Shown piece by piece: positions 27,108-35,203 of a DNA stretch of 64,000 nt. The first letter of the stretch is position 1; the number at the start of each line of letters is the position of its first letter. Under the pieces are notes generated by a model that saw only the letters and a list, made by a program, of their open reading frames with translations, had not been told where the DNA came from and made no database searches. A program made the translations under genes and the position numbers. This DNA comes from DATCMU01 sp036563245 (lineage in GTDB: Bacteria; Pseudomonadota; Alphaproteobacteria; Rhizobiales; Devosiaceae), in contig DATCMU010000006.1 in the NCBI GenBank assembly GCA_036563245.1, positions 61,785-125,784 of the forward strand. Reading direction: 5' to 3'.

Positions 27108-28925
27108 TCAGTACACCCGAGCCTTGGGCGCGATCTTGGCCAGCGGGATGCCGCCGGCGTCCTCGCTCGTCAGCGGATCGGTATGCACCGGCCGATAGTC
27201 GAGCGAGACCTTGCCGTCCGGCGCAACCCGCGACAGCGTGTGCTTTCGCCAGTTCTTGTCGTCGCGGTCGGGGAAATCCTCGCGGGCATGTGCGCCGCGG
27301 CTTTCCTTGCGCGCTTCGGCCGAGGTCACCGTGGCGATGGCGTTGACCATCAGGTTTTCCAGCTCCAGCGTCTCCACCAGATCGGTATTCCAGATCATCG
27401 AGCGGTCGGTCACCTTCAGGTCGCTCAACTGCCCGAACAGGTCCGACACCCGCTTCACGCCGCTCTGCAAGGTCTCCGCGGTACGAAACACCGCCGCGTC
27501 TTCCTGCATGGCGCGCTGCATCCGGTCGCGCAGTTCGGCGGTGGGCACCGCGCCATTGGCGTGCCGCAGCCTGTCGAACCGGTCCATGATCTTTTCGTAG
27601 GAAGCCATGTTGACCGGCGGAGGTGAAGCCTTGCGATCGACCACCTCGCCGGCGCGCAGGGCCGCCGCGCGCCCGAACACCACCAGATCGATCAAGGAAT
27701 TCGAGCCCAGCCGGTTGGCGCCGTGCACCGAGGCGCAACCCGCCTCGCCCACCGCCATCAGACCCGGAACGAGCGCATCGGGCCCGCCCCGCGACGGATC
27801 GAGTGCCTCGCCGTGATAATTGGTGGGAATGCCGCCCATGTTGTAGTGGACCGTGGGCAGCACGGGGATCGGCTCGCGCGTGAGGTCCACGCCAGCGAAT
27901 ATCTTGGCGCTCTCGGTAATCCCGGGCAGACGCTCGGCGAGCACCGCGGGATCCAGATGGTCCAGGTGCAGGAAGATATGGTCCTTCTTCGGCCCCACGC
28001 CCCGCCCTTCGCGGATTTCCAGCGTCATGCAGCGCGACACCACGTCGCGCGACGCCAGATCCTTTGCATTCGGGGCATAGCGTTCCATGAAACGCTCGCC
28101 CTCCGAATTGGTCAGGTAGCCGCCCTCGCCGCGCGCGCCTTCGGTGATCAGAACGCCCGCGCCGTAGACCCCCGTGGGGTGGAACTGCACGAACTCCATG
28201 TCCTGGAGCGGCAGGCCGGCCCGCGCCACCATGCCGTTGCCGTCGCCGGTACACGTATGGGCCGAGGTGGCCGAGAAGAAGGCGCGGCCATAGCCGCCGG
28301 TGGCGATGACCACCAGCTTGGAGCGGAACCGGTGGATCGTGCCGTCGTCGAGCTTCCAGGCCACGACACCCTGGATGTCGCCATCCTCGCCGGTCAGAAG
28401 GTCGATGGCGAAATACTCGATGAAGAACTGCGCGTTGTGCCGCAGCGACTGGCCGTAGAGCGTATGCAGGATGGCGTGGCCGGTTCGGTCCGCCGCCGCG
28501 CAGGTGCGCTGCACGGGCGGGCCGTCGCCGAAATTCTGCATGTGGCCGCCGAACGGGCGCTGATAGATCTTGCCCTGCTCGGTGCGGCTGAACGGCACAC
28601 CGTAGTGCTCGAGTTCGTAGACTGCGGCCGGCGCCTGGCGCGCCAGATATTCCATGGCGTCGTTGTCGCCCAGCCAGTCCGACCCCTTGACGGTGTCGTA
28701 CATGTGCCACTGCCAGTTGTCCGGCCCCATGTTGGACAGAGACGCCGCGATGCCGCCCTGCGCGGCAACCGTGTGCGAGCGGGTGGGGAAGACCTTGGTG
28801 ATGCAGGCCGTCTTCAGGCCCTGCTCCGCCATGCCAAGCGTCGCGCGCAGTCCGGCGCCGCCGGCTCCCACCACCACGACGTCGAACGCGTGATCGATGA
28901 TTTCATAGGATTTGGCAGCGGCCAT
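27108..28925 (-). CDS. sdhA: Succinate dehydrogenase flavoprotein subunit
   Basis: Oxidises succinate to fumarate using covalently bound FAD. 605 residues. FAD-binding GAGGAGLRATLGM near 21-33, RSHTVAAQGG with the flavinylated histidine near 47, HPTGVYGAGVLITEGARGEGG and HGANRLGSNSLIDLVVFGR are clear. It begins 5 bp after sdhD. Its stop is followed after one base by the DUF3052 GTG start. Confidence 0.98.
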   Translation of the reverse strand: MAAAKSYEIIDHAFDVVVVGAGGAGLRATLGMAEQGLKTACITKVFPTRSHTVAAQGGIAASLSNMGPDNWQWHMYDTVKGSDWLGDNDAMEYLARQAPAAVYELEHYGVPFSRTEQGKIYQRPFGGHMQNFGDGPPVQRTCAAADRTGHAILHTLYGQSLRHNAQFFIEYFAIDLLTGEDGDIQGVVAWKLDDGTIHRFRSKLVVIATGGYGRAFFSATSAHTCTGDGNGMVARAGLPLQDMEFVQFHPTGVYGAGVLITEGARGEGGYLTNSEGERFMERYAPNAKDLASRDVVSRCMTLEIREGRGVGPKKDHIFLHLDHLDPAVLAERLPGITESAKIFAGVDLTREPIPVLPTVHYNMGGIPTNYHGEALDPSRGGPDALVPGLMAVGEAGCASVHGANRLGSNSLIDLVVFGRAAALRAGEVVDRKASPPPVNMASYEKIMDRFDRLRHANGAVPTAELRDRMQRAMQEDAAVFRTAETLQSGVKRVSDLFGQLSDLKVTDRSMIWNTDLVETLELENLMVNAIATVTSAEARKESRGAHAREDFPDRDDKNWRKHTLSRVAPDGKVSLDYRPVHTDPLTSEDAGGIPLAKIAPKARVY

Positions 28926-28930
28926 ATGCC

Positions 28931-29311
28931 CTAGCCCCCGAATGCGAGTTTGAGTACCGAAACGATGGCAAGTCCGGCCACGGCGAACGCGATCAGCGTA
29001 TTGCCGGCCAGCGCCAGAATCTTGAGGGCTTCGGAATGCACGTAGTCCTCGACGATCACCTGCATCCCAAGCTTCATGTGCCAGCTCGCCGAAACGATCA
29101 GCAGCACGGTCAGCCCGGCAACGAGTGGATTGGCGAAGGTCGCGACCAGCGTCGCCCGATCGGCGCCGCCGACCTGCAGCACCAGCCAGACCAGGAAGAT
29201 GGTCAGCGGGACATTGGCCAGCGCGGTCAGGCGCTGCCGCCAGAAATGCGTCGTGCCTTCCCGGGCGGATCCGAGGCCGGTCACCCGGCTCAATGGCGTT
29301 CTCATGCTCAT
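28931..29311 (-). CDS. sdhD: Succinate dehydrogenase membrane anchor subunit
   Basis: 126 residues with three membrane segments (about 33-48, 58-78 and 97-122). SASWHMKLGMQVIVEDYVH contains the conserved region with the haem- and quinone-side residues of SdhD. Second gene of the operon, 10 bp after sdhC and 5 bp before sdhA. Confidence 0.93.
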   Translation of the reverse strand: MSMRTPLSRVTGLGSAREGTTHFWRQRLTALANVPLTIFLVWLVLQVGGADRATLVATFANPLVAGLTVLLIVSASWHMKLGMQVIVEDYVHSEALKILALAGNTLIAFAVAGLAIVSVLKLAFGG

Positions 29312-29321
29312 GCCTGCCCCC

Positions 29322-29705
29322 TCAAAGCCAGACGAAGAAGATCCAGACGAGCGCCGTCAGAACCAGGCCGCCGATCAGCGTGAACCACGCCAGTCCTTCA
29401 CGCCCCTCGTGCGAAAACCCGCGCCCGAAATCCCATACGAAGTGCCTGATGCCCCCGAGCATGTGATGGAACAGCGCCCAGGTGAACCCGAACAGCACCA
29501 GTTGCCCGAACCAGGATCCGGCCACCGCCTGGAACAGCGCAAGCGAACCCTCGCCGGCCGCCGCCGCGACCAGCCACCAGGCGAGCAGGATTGCCCCCAG
29601 GTAAAGCCCGGCGCCGGTTATGCGATGCACGATCGACATCGCCATTGTCAGGGTGAGCCTGTAAATCTGCAGGTGCGGAGAAAGCGGGCGGAACGCCGGC
29701 GGCAT
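29322..29705 (-). CDS. sdhC: Succinate dehydrogenase cytochrome b556 subunit
   Basis: 127 residues from the ATG at 29705, chosen because GAGAGAGG lies upstream and family similarity starts there (RPLSPHLQIYRL). The open frame reaches back to 29867 without similarity. SIVHRITGAGLYLG holds the quinone-site Ser and Arg, and LFHHMLGGIRHFVWD the haem-ligand His region. Three membrane segments. First gene of the operon, behind a good promoter. Confidence 0.94.
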   Translation of the reverse strand: MPPAFRPLSPHLQIYRLTLTMAMSIVHRITGAGLYLGAILLAWWLVAAAAGEGSLALFQAVAGSWFGQLVLFGFTWALFHHMLGGIRHFVWDFGRGFSHEGREGLAWFTLIGGLVLTALVWIFFVWL

Positions 29706-29838
29706 CTGGAACCTCTCTCGCTGTTTTCGGGACGCGCGGAGCCGGAACGGAGGAGTCTTGCTCGGCCTGGCGCGCGCCGCGGGGGACGAATCGGGTCGCG
29801 GGCTAAATCCCCGCATCATCCCGAATTCACGCTGATGA

Positions 29839-29867
29839 CTACTAGCCCCACCATCGGCATTCGTCAA
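29839..29867 (-). promoter_or_regulatory. Putative promoter of the sdh operon
   Basis: On the minus strand TTGACG (29862-29867), a 17-bp spacer, then TAGTAG (29839-29844). This is the best match to a housekeeping promoter in the window. The leader to the sdhC ATG would be about 125 bases. Confidence 0.55.
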
Positions 29868-29875
29868 AACATAAG

Positions 29876-29905
29876 CTGACGCAGGGACTGGTCAATTCGT
29901 ATAGT
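29876..29905 (+). promoter_or_regulatory. Putative promoter of the Nudix gene
   Basis: CTGACG (29876-29881), an 18-bp spacer and TATAGT (29900-29905), 20 bp before the ATG. It is divergent from the sdh promoter. The leader would be short. Confidence 0.4.
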
Positions 29906-29925
29906 GCAAGGCATTCAGTGGCATC

Positions 29926-30507
29926 ATGACCGATCGCATCAGAATCATCGACACCCAAACCCTCCACAAGGGCTGGTCCCGGCTCACCCGGACCCGCCTG
30001 GATTATCTGCGGCCCGACGGAACCTGGCAGCGCCAGGAACGCGAGGTCTTCGATCACGGTCATGCCGCCGCGGTCCTGCTGCATGATCCGGTCAGGGATA
30101 CGGTGCTGCTGACCCGCCAGTTCAGGTTGCCGGTGCGTCTCAATGGCGCGGACGGCTGGATCATCGAGGTCTGCGCGGGCCTTCTGGACGGCGACGACCC
30201 GGAAACCTGCGCGCGCCGCGAGGCGCTCGAGGAAACCGGACACGCCATCGACCAGCTCGAATTCGCCTTCAACGCGGTGATGAGCCCCGGCTCACTCACC
30301 GAGTCGGTCAGTTGCTTCGTGGGGACCTTTCACGACGGCACGCGCCAGGGCGACGGCGGCGGCCTGCCGCATGAAGGAGAGGACATCGAGGTCATCGAGA
30401 TGCCATTTTCCGAGGCCCTCGACGCCATCGCAACCGGCGCGATCTTCGACGCCAAGACGATCATGTTGCTGCAATATCTCGCGCTGCGCCGCGCCGGTCA
30501 GCGATAG
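29926..30507 (+). CDS. Nudix hydrolase, NudK/GDP-mannose pyrophosphatase-like
   Basis: 193 residues. The Nudix box GLLDGDDPETCARREALEETG is at about 86-106, with Asp at the position of the first conserved Glu, as also seen in NudK. The following LTESVSCFVGTF and GEDIEVIEMPFSEAL fit the NudK/ADP-ribose pyrophosphatase subgroup. Probably hydrolyses a nucleoside diphosphate sugar; the substrate is not certain. Its 3' end overlaps the convergent DUF1737 gene by 10 bp. Confidence 0.85.
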   Translation: MTDRIRIIDTQTLHKGWSRLTRTRLDYLRPDGTWQRQEREVFDHGHAAAVLLHDPVRDTVLLTRQFRLPVRLNGADGWIIEVCAGLLDGDDPETCARREALEETGHAIDQLEFAFNAVMSPGSLTESVSCFVGTFHDGTRQGDGGGLPHEGEDIEVIEMPFSEALDAIATGAIFDAKTIMLLQYLALRRAGQR

Positions 30508-30707
30508 TCCGCCAGTTTCCTGTCCGGATCGTAGGGCTGGTCGGCCACGACCCGCACCACGGCCTGGCCGCACCTCATCTTCTTGGCATATGCGTCATAG
30601 GCATAAGTCGGCGCCCCATGCAGTTGCCAGCCTTCCGAGAGCGCCCTGGTCACCTTGTGGCAGAAACTGGAATCGTCGTCTCCAGTCAGAAACCGATAGA
30701 TCAGCAA
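30498..30707 (-). CDS. DUF1737 domain-containing small protein
   Basis: 69 residues from a TTG at 30707, supported by AAAGGAG 7 bases upstream. IYRFLTGDDDSSFCHKVTRAL, EGWQLHGAPT and CGQAVV match the DUF1737 family, of unknown role. Convergent with the Nudix gene and divergent from the carbonic anhydrase gene. Confidence 0.82.
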   Translation of the reverse strand: MLIYRFLTGDDDSSFCHKVTRALSEGWQLHGAPTYAYDAYAKKMRCGQAVVRVVADQPYDPDRKLADYR

Positions 30708-30795
30708 CGCAACGCTCCTTTCCGCGGCAGGTGGCTACTTCCATACAACGCAAGAATGATTGATCTGCCCGATATCTATAGCTAAACGACAATGC

Positions 30796-31437
30796 ATGCA
30801 CGAGTTTCCCAAGTTCCTGATCGACGGCTACCGGAATTTCATGAAGGAGCGCTACGCAAGCGAGCGCCAGCGTCGACGCGAACTCGCCGAGGCCGGCCAG
30901 ACCCCGACCACCATGGTGATCGGGTGCTGCGATTCGCGCGCCGCCCCCGAGACGATTTTCGATTGCGGCCCGGGCGATCTGTTCGTGCTGCGCAACGTGG
31001 CCAATCTCGTGCCCCCTTATGAGCCGGACGGCGAATTCCACTCGACTTCGGCAGCGATCGAATTCGCCGTCAACGCACTGAACATCGAACATATCGTGGT
31101 CATGGGCCACGGCCGCTGCGGCGGCATCAAGGCGGCGCTGTCGGCCAATGCCGCACCGCTCTCCAAGGGCGATTTCATCGGCAAGTGGATGAGCCTGCTC
31201 GATCCGGTGGCAGAACAGATCCGGCCAAAGTCCCTGATGACCGATACCGAGCGCCAGACAGTGCTCGAACGCATGTCGGTGCGCCACTCGATCAACAATC
31301 TCAGGACGTTCCCCGACGTCAGCTCGCGGGAAAAGGAAGGCAAGCTCAAGCTCCACGGGGCCTGGTTCGACATCTCGACGGGCGAACTGTGGATCATGGA
31401 CAAGAAGAGCGGCGACTTCCAGCGTCCGGACGCCTGA
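30796..31437 (+). CDS. Beta-class carbonic anhydrase
   Basis: Interconverts CO2 and bicarbonate. 213 residues from the ATG at 30796. Zinc ligands and dyad are visible: C44 and D46-R48 in CCDSR, then H105 and C108 in GHGRCGG. RNVANLVPPYEPDG is a further family motif. The C-terminal GAWFDISTGELWIMD matches the usual beta-CA end. The ribosome site is weak. Confidence 0.94.
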   Translation: MHEFPKFLIDGYRNFMKERYASERQRRRELAEAGQTPTTMVIGCCDSRAAPETIFDCGPGDLFVLRNVANLVPPYEPDGEFHSTSAAIEFAVNALNIEHIVVMGHGRCGGIKAALSANAAPLSKGDFIGKWMSLLDPVAEQIRPKSLMTDTERQTVLERMSVRHSINNLRTFPDVSSREKEGKLKLHGAWFDISTGELWIMDKKSGDFQRPDA

Positions 31438-31804
31438 GCCTCACCGGTATTTCCCGTCACGCCCCGCGGCATCGGCCCTGAAGCCCTCAGGCAGCGCCAG
31501 TCTCTGGGCAGTCCTGACCGGCGGCTTGCCTTGGCTCGACTGGCCCGGCTGGCCGGGATGACTTGTCGCGCTGAAAATCATTGCTCGGGATATTGCGGCC
31601 ACGATAAGGTTTTTCTCAAATAACTTTTGCGATAACATTTCATTGTTATTTGTGTCGCATGGCCATCTATACTTAAGTTGACAGAATTAAGCCACAATCC
31701 GGCAAGATTTTCCGCGCCCGGAAGCAGATGACTTGCTTCCGGCGGCCACCCCTGACAGGCGGCTGCCCTCAACAACTTCATGAAACGTGATGGAGAACGG
31801 TCCC
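31438..31804 (+). other. 367-bp intergenic region, partly AT-rich
   Basis: No credible gene. Positions 31600-31690 are clearly AT-richer than the surroundings. They contain an inverted repeat (31632-31649), a TATACT (about 31668) and a TTGACA (31678-31683), but no pair with ideal spacing. Most likely the regulatory region of the EF-hand gene. Confidence 0.5.
31632..31649 (+). promoter_or_regulatory. Inverted repeat, possible operator
   Basis: ATAACA, a 6-base spacer, TGTTAT: a perfect dyad in an AT-rich island about 155 bp upstream of the EF-hand gene. Confidence 0.35.
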
Positions 31805-32053
31805 ATGAATCGGGCCCTTGTGATTCTTGCCACCCTCGGTGTTCTTGCGTGCGGCACGGCGGCTTTTGCCGACGAGGTCGATTTCGCCCAGGTCGACGCC
31901 AATGGTGATGGCGCCATTTCCTACGACGAGCTGGCTGCGGCCCTGCCGGATGTTACCCAGGACCAGTTCAACGCCGCCGATGCCGACCAGAACGGCTCGC
32001 TTTCGACCGACGAGTATGCCGCTCTCGTCGCCGATCTCGCGGCGAGCAACTGA
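31805..32053 (+). CDS. Small secreted EF-hand protein
   Basis: 82 residues from the ATG at 31805, with GGAG 9 bases upstream; another ATG lies 6 codons earlier in frame. A signal peptide spans 1-22 (AAFA). Two canonical calcium-binding loops follow: DANGDGAISYDE (31-42) and DADQNGSLSTDE (59-70). Probably a periplasmic calcium-binding protein (calmodulin-like pair) with an unknown target. Confidence 0.85.
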   Translation: MNRALVILATLGVLACGTAAFADEVDFAQVDANGDGAISYDELAAALPDVTQDQFNAADADQNGSLSTDEYAALVADLAASN

Positions 32054-32069
32054 CGCTCGGGCATATGAA

Positions 32070-32093
32070 GCGTCCCGCCGCGAGGCGGGACGC
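32070..32093 (+). terminator. Hairpin between convergent EF-hand and EamA genes
   Basis: GCGTCCCGCC, GCGA tetraloop, GGCGGGACGC: a perfect 10-bp stem with a GNRA loop 16 bp past the EF-hand stop. No T-run follows on either strand, so termination efficiency is uncertain. Confidence 0.55.
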
Positions 32094-32117
32094 ACTTGTC
32101 TGCAGGGCGACGGGTCG

Positions 32118-32987
32118 TCAGATGGCGGATGGCCTCTTGCGCCTGACGATGGTCACTGCAAGGCCGGCGATCACGAAGGCGCCTCCGGCAATCTCTTCCG
32201 GTGTCAGCGGCTCCTGAAGGATCAGGTAGCCCGAGAGAAGCCCGGTAATCGGCACCAGCAGCGTGAAGGGGGCCACCACCGACGCAGGGTGCTGACGCAA
32301 CAGGTACGACCACACCCCAAGCCCGAACAGCGTTGCCGGATAGGCAAGGAAGCCGATCAGGCTGAACGCATACCAGCTTGGGTGGGAAAGGGCGTGGATC
32401 ACCGTTGCCGGTCCCTCGAAGATCAGCGACAACACGATCAGCGGCAGGGGCGCCACAAGCGAGCCCCAAACCGTGAAAGAGATCGGATTGACCTGCCCCG
32501 CCTTCTTGGTGAGCACATTGGCGATGCCCCAGGAGAAGGCGGCGACCAGCGTCAATGCGAAGGGCAGCAGCGACGCCCCCTCAAGGCGCTGGCTCGCGAT
32601 GATCGCAATGCCGAGAAAGGCAATCGCACCGCCCGCGATCTGCATTCGGCCGGGCCGATCCCCGAGCACGAAATAGGCGATCAGGATTGTGAAGAATGCC
32701 TGCACCTGCAGCACCAGCGAGGCGAGCCCGGCCGGCATCCCCAGGAATAGCGATATGTTGAGAAAGCTGTAAAGGGAGACGCCGAAGGCAAGGCCGAACC
32801 CTACGACGATCGGCCATGGCGCCTTTGGCGGCCGAACGAAGAAGACGGCTGGCACCGCTGCCATGAGAAAGCGAAGCGCAGCCGCCAGCAGGGGCGGCAG
32901 CGCGTCGACGCTGAGCTTGATCACGACGAAGTTGAAGCCCCAGATCGCCACGACAGCGAGAGCGAGCAGAACGTGGCGAAGGGGCAT
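32118..32987 (-). CDS. EamA-family exporter, similar to the cysteine/O-acetylserine exporter
   Basis: 289 residues with ten membrane segments. VVAIWGFNFVVIKLSVDALPPLL, LGMPAGLASLVLQVQAFFTI and APFTLLVPITGLLSGYLIL follow E. coli EamA closely, so export of cysteine or O-acetylserine is plausible. It starts 13 bp after the stop of asd, so it is likely co-transcribed with an amino-acid biosynthesis gene. Confidence 0.88.
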   Translation of the reverse strand: MPLRHVLLALAVVAIWGFNFVVIKLSVDALPPLLAAALRFLMAAVPAVFFVRPPKAPWPIVVGFGLAFGVSLYSFLNISLFLGMPAGLASLVLQVQAFFTILIAYFVLGDRPGRMQIAGGAIAFLGIAIIASQRLEGASLLPFALTLVAAFSWGIANVLTKKAGQVNPISFTVWGSLVAPLPLIVLSLIFEGPATVIHALSHPSWYAFSLIGFLAYPATLFGLGVWSYLLRQHPASVVAPFTLLVPITGLLSGYLILQEPLTPEEIAGGAFVIAGLAVTIVRRKRPSAI

Positions 32988-33000
32988 CTTGCGCTGTGTC

Positions 33001-34038
33001 TCAGGCAGCCTTGGCCAACAGACCGCGTTCGATCAGCGTTTCTGCGATCTGAATCGCGTTGAGGGCGGCGCCCTTTCTCAGGTTGTCCGAGACCACCCAG
33101 ATGGCGAGGCCGTTTTCCACCGTGCTGTCCTCGCGGATGCGCGACACGAAAGTCGCGTATTCTCCAACGCAGTCGACCGGGGTGATGTACCCGCCATCCT
33201 CGCGCTTGTCGACGACGACGATCCCTGGCGCCTCGCGCAGGACATCGCGGGCCTCGTCGGGCGAAATGGGGTTCTCGAACTCTATGTTGACCGCCTCGGC
33301 ATGCCCCACGAACACCGGCACGCGCACCGCCGTGCAGGTCACCTTGATCCGCGGATCCAGAATCTTCTTGGTCTCGGCCAGTACCTTCCACTCTTCCTTG
33401 GTGTAGCCGTCTTCCATGAACACATCGATGTGCGGGATGACGTTGAAGGCAATCTGCTTGGTGAACTTCTGCGCCTCGGGCTTGTCGTTCACGAAGATGC
33501 CCTTGGTCTGCCCCCAGAGCTCGTCGATCCCTTCCTTGCCGGCGCCGGAAACGGACTGATAGGTCGCCACCACGATGCGCTTGATCTTCGCGGCGTCATG
33601 CAGCGGCTTCAGCGCCACCACAAGTTGCGCCGTCGAGCAGTTGGGATTGGCGATGACGTTCTTTCGGTCCGACCTGGACATGTAGGCATCCAGAACCTGC
33701 CCGTTCACTTCGGGAACCACCAGCGGAACGTCCTGATGATAGCGCCAGAAGCTGGAGTTATCGATCACCACGCAGCCTGTGGCGCCGATCTTTTCGGCCC
33801 ATTCCCTGGAAACCGTCGAACCGGCCGACATCAGGCAGAAATCGACGCCGGAAAAGTCGAAATTGCTCAGGTCCTTGCACTTCAGCGTCTTGTCGCCGAA
33901 GCTCACCTCGCGGCCGACCGAGCGCGAAGACGCAAGCGCGATGACCTCATCGGCCGGAAAATTGCGCTCGTCCAGAATGTTGAGCATTTCTCGGCCCACG
34001 TTCCCCGTGGCGCCGACGACTGCAACCCGATAACCCAT
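33001..34038 (-). CDS. asd: Aspartate-semialdehyde dehydrogenase
   Basis: Reduces aspartyl phosphate to the semialdehyde for lysine, methionine and threonine synthesis. 345 residues from the ATG at 34038. NADP motif GATGNVGREML at about 10-20. The catalytic cysteine C134 is in NPNCSTAQL, and the YQSVSGAGKEG segment is typical. The first gene of a pair with the EamA exporter. Confidence 0.96.
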   Translation of the reverse strand: MGYRVAVVGATGNVGREMLNILDERNFPADEVIALASSRSVGREVSFGDKTLKCKDLSNFDFSGVDFCLMSAGSTVSREWAEKIGATGCVVIDNSSFWRYHQDVPLVVPEVNGQVLDAYMSRSDRKNVIANPNCSTAQLVVALKPLHDAAKIKRIVVATYQSVSGAGKEGIDELWGQTKGIFVNDKPEAQKFTKQIAFNVIPHIDVFMEDGYTKEEWKVLAETKKILDPRIKVTCTAVRVPVFVGHAEAVNIEFENPISPDEARDVLREAPGIVVVDKREDGGYITPVDCVGEYATFVSRIREDSTVENGLAIWVVSDNLRKGAALNAIQIAETLIERGLLAKAA

Positions 34039-34139
34039 TCTCTGATCCTTCGAACCTTGTCCCCCACGCGCGGCATCCCTTGCCGGCGGCCTTGCCCTTT
34101 TGGCCTCTCTCCCGGCGGGAGACGGCCCGGAAAAGCGGC

Positions 34140-34256
34140 TTAGTGGGTTTTGGTAGTGGTGGTGGTTTTCGGCGTCATGCCACCGGCACATGCCATCCGC
34201 ACCGGCGTGCTGGCGCCGGCTTTGGTGGTGGCCTGTGCTGTGATGGTGCGGCGCAT
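34140..34256 (-). CDS. Putative small basic protein of 38 residues
   Basis: A short frame with an excellent ribosome site: AGGAG 7 bases before its ATG. The product is basic and rich in Thr, with RMACAGGMTPK in the middle and a TTTTTKTH tail. No signal peptide or membrane segment. It sits 101 bp upstream of asd on the same strand. I do not recognise a named family. A weak TTGACT-16-TCAGAA promoter precedes it (34285-34312). Support rests on the ribosome site and codon use only. Confidence 0.45.
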   Translation of the reverse strand: MRRTITAQATTKAGASTPVRMACAGGMTPKTTTTTKTH

Positions 34257-34456
34257 GAAACGCTCCTGTCCGATCGGGGACAGTTTCTGACGCGTATCGG
34301 CGCGGAAGTCAACGGTGTGCCCTGGCTCACCCGCCCGGCTCGGGAGCATGAAGCCCGCCAAATGCCAAACGCATCATTCATTCACAATTCATCGCAACAG
34401 GCGCAGCATGTGCGTTACCGGACGATATTGTCCCGCGAGCATTGAAGGAGGGATTC

Positions 34457-35128
34457 ATGCTCAGGAAATTCCTAGTACTCATTGCCGGCCTTGCCGGCCT
34501 CGCCCTGATGACATTGCCGGCCAGCGCCGCCTTCATCCAGTGCCCGGGCGCCACCATGAAGCGCGAAATCACCACGCCGCTTCCCAACAACTGGTGGCAG
34601 ACGCCAATTGTCGCCGGCCTGCAGTCGACCGACATCCAGACCATTGGCGGCAAGCCCACGCTTGTGTGCAAATACGGCGCCGCCGGGCAGATCATGCGCC
34701 TCAAGCCCCCGCTGCAGACCTGCAACCCGGTCAGCGGCGGCTTCCAGTGCTCTGGCATCATCCAGCCGCAGCCCCAGCCCAATCCCATCAAGTCCCAGGG
34801 CACGATCAACCTGCCGCAAACCTACATGGCCAATCTCGACAACGGCCAGGTGACCCAGGCCGGCGCCGACCTGTGGTATGAGGCGGTCAACCCGATCGTG
34901 AAGTTCCTGGTGCCCCAGAACGGCGCGACGATGTGGGTCGGCGGCGCCTCGGCCCAGGGCAAGAACGGTTGCGCGGCCGGACCGTTTGCCGGCTCCAAGA
35001 TCCCGCTTCTGCTGGTCCCCGCAGGCACCCATATCTGTGTGAAGACCGATCAGGGCCGCATCTCGGAAATCCGGGTGAACGGCTATGGCGGCACGACGCT
35101 CAGCCTCAGCTACACCACCTGGAACTGA
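34457..35128 (+). CDS. Secreted protein with six cysteines, unknown function
   Basis: 223 residues from the ATG at 34457, with GAAGGAGG just upstream. Signal peptide 1-25 (ending PASAA). The mature part holds six cysteines (QCPG, VCKY, TCNP, QCSG, GCAAG, ICVKT), enough for three disulfides, and a Gln/Pro-rich linker QPQPQPNP between two apparent halves. C-terminal LSLSYTTWN suggests beta structure. No recognised domain. It is followed by a strong terminator and is monocistronic. Confidence 0.8.
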   Translation: MLRKFLVLIAGLAGLALMTLPASAAFIQCPGATMKREITTPLPNNWWQTPIVAGLQSTDIQTIGGKPTLVCKYGAAGQIMRLKPPLQTCNPVSGGFQCSGIIQPQPQPNPIKSQGTINLPQTYMANLDNGQVTQAGADLWYEAVNPIVKFLVPQNGATMWVGGASAQGKNGCAAGPFAGSKIPLLLVPAGTHICVKTDQGRISEIRVNGYGGTTLSLSYTTWN

Positions 35129-35150
35129 GCAGGGACACGCAAACGAACGA

Positions 35151-35178
35151 AGGCCGGGCAGGTGCCCGGCCTTTTTAT
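35151..35178 (+). terminator. Rho-independent terminator
   Basis: AGGCCGGGCA, a 2-base loop, TGCCCGGCCT, running into TTTTTATT. A perfect 10-bp stem with a T-run, 22 bp past the secreted-protein stop. Confidence 0.92.
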
Positions 35179-35203
35179 TCGGGGCGTCGATCCGGACCGG
35201 CGC

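Noticed and set aside
31578..31781. 67-codon minus-strand ORF in the AT-rich island
   Set aside because: No ribosome site, no similarity, and it would run through the regulatory region of the EF-hand gene.
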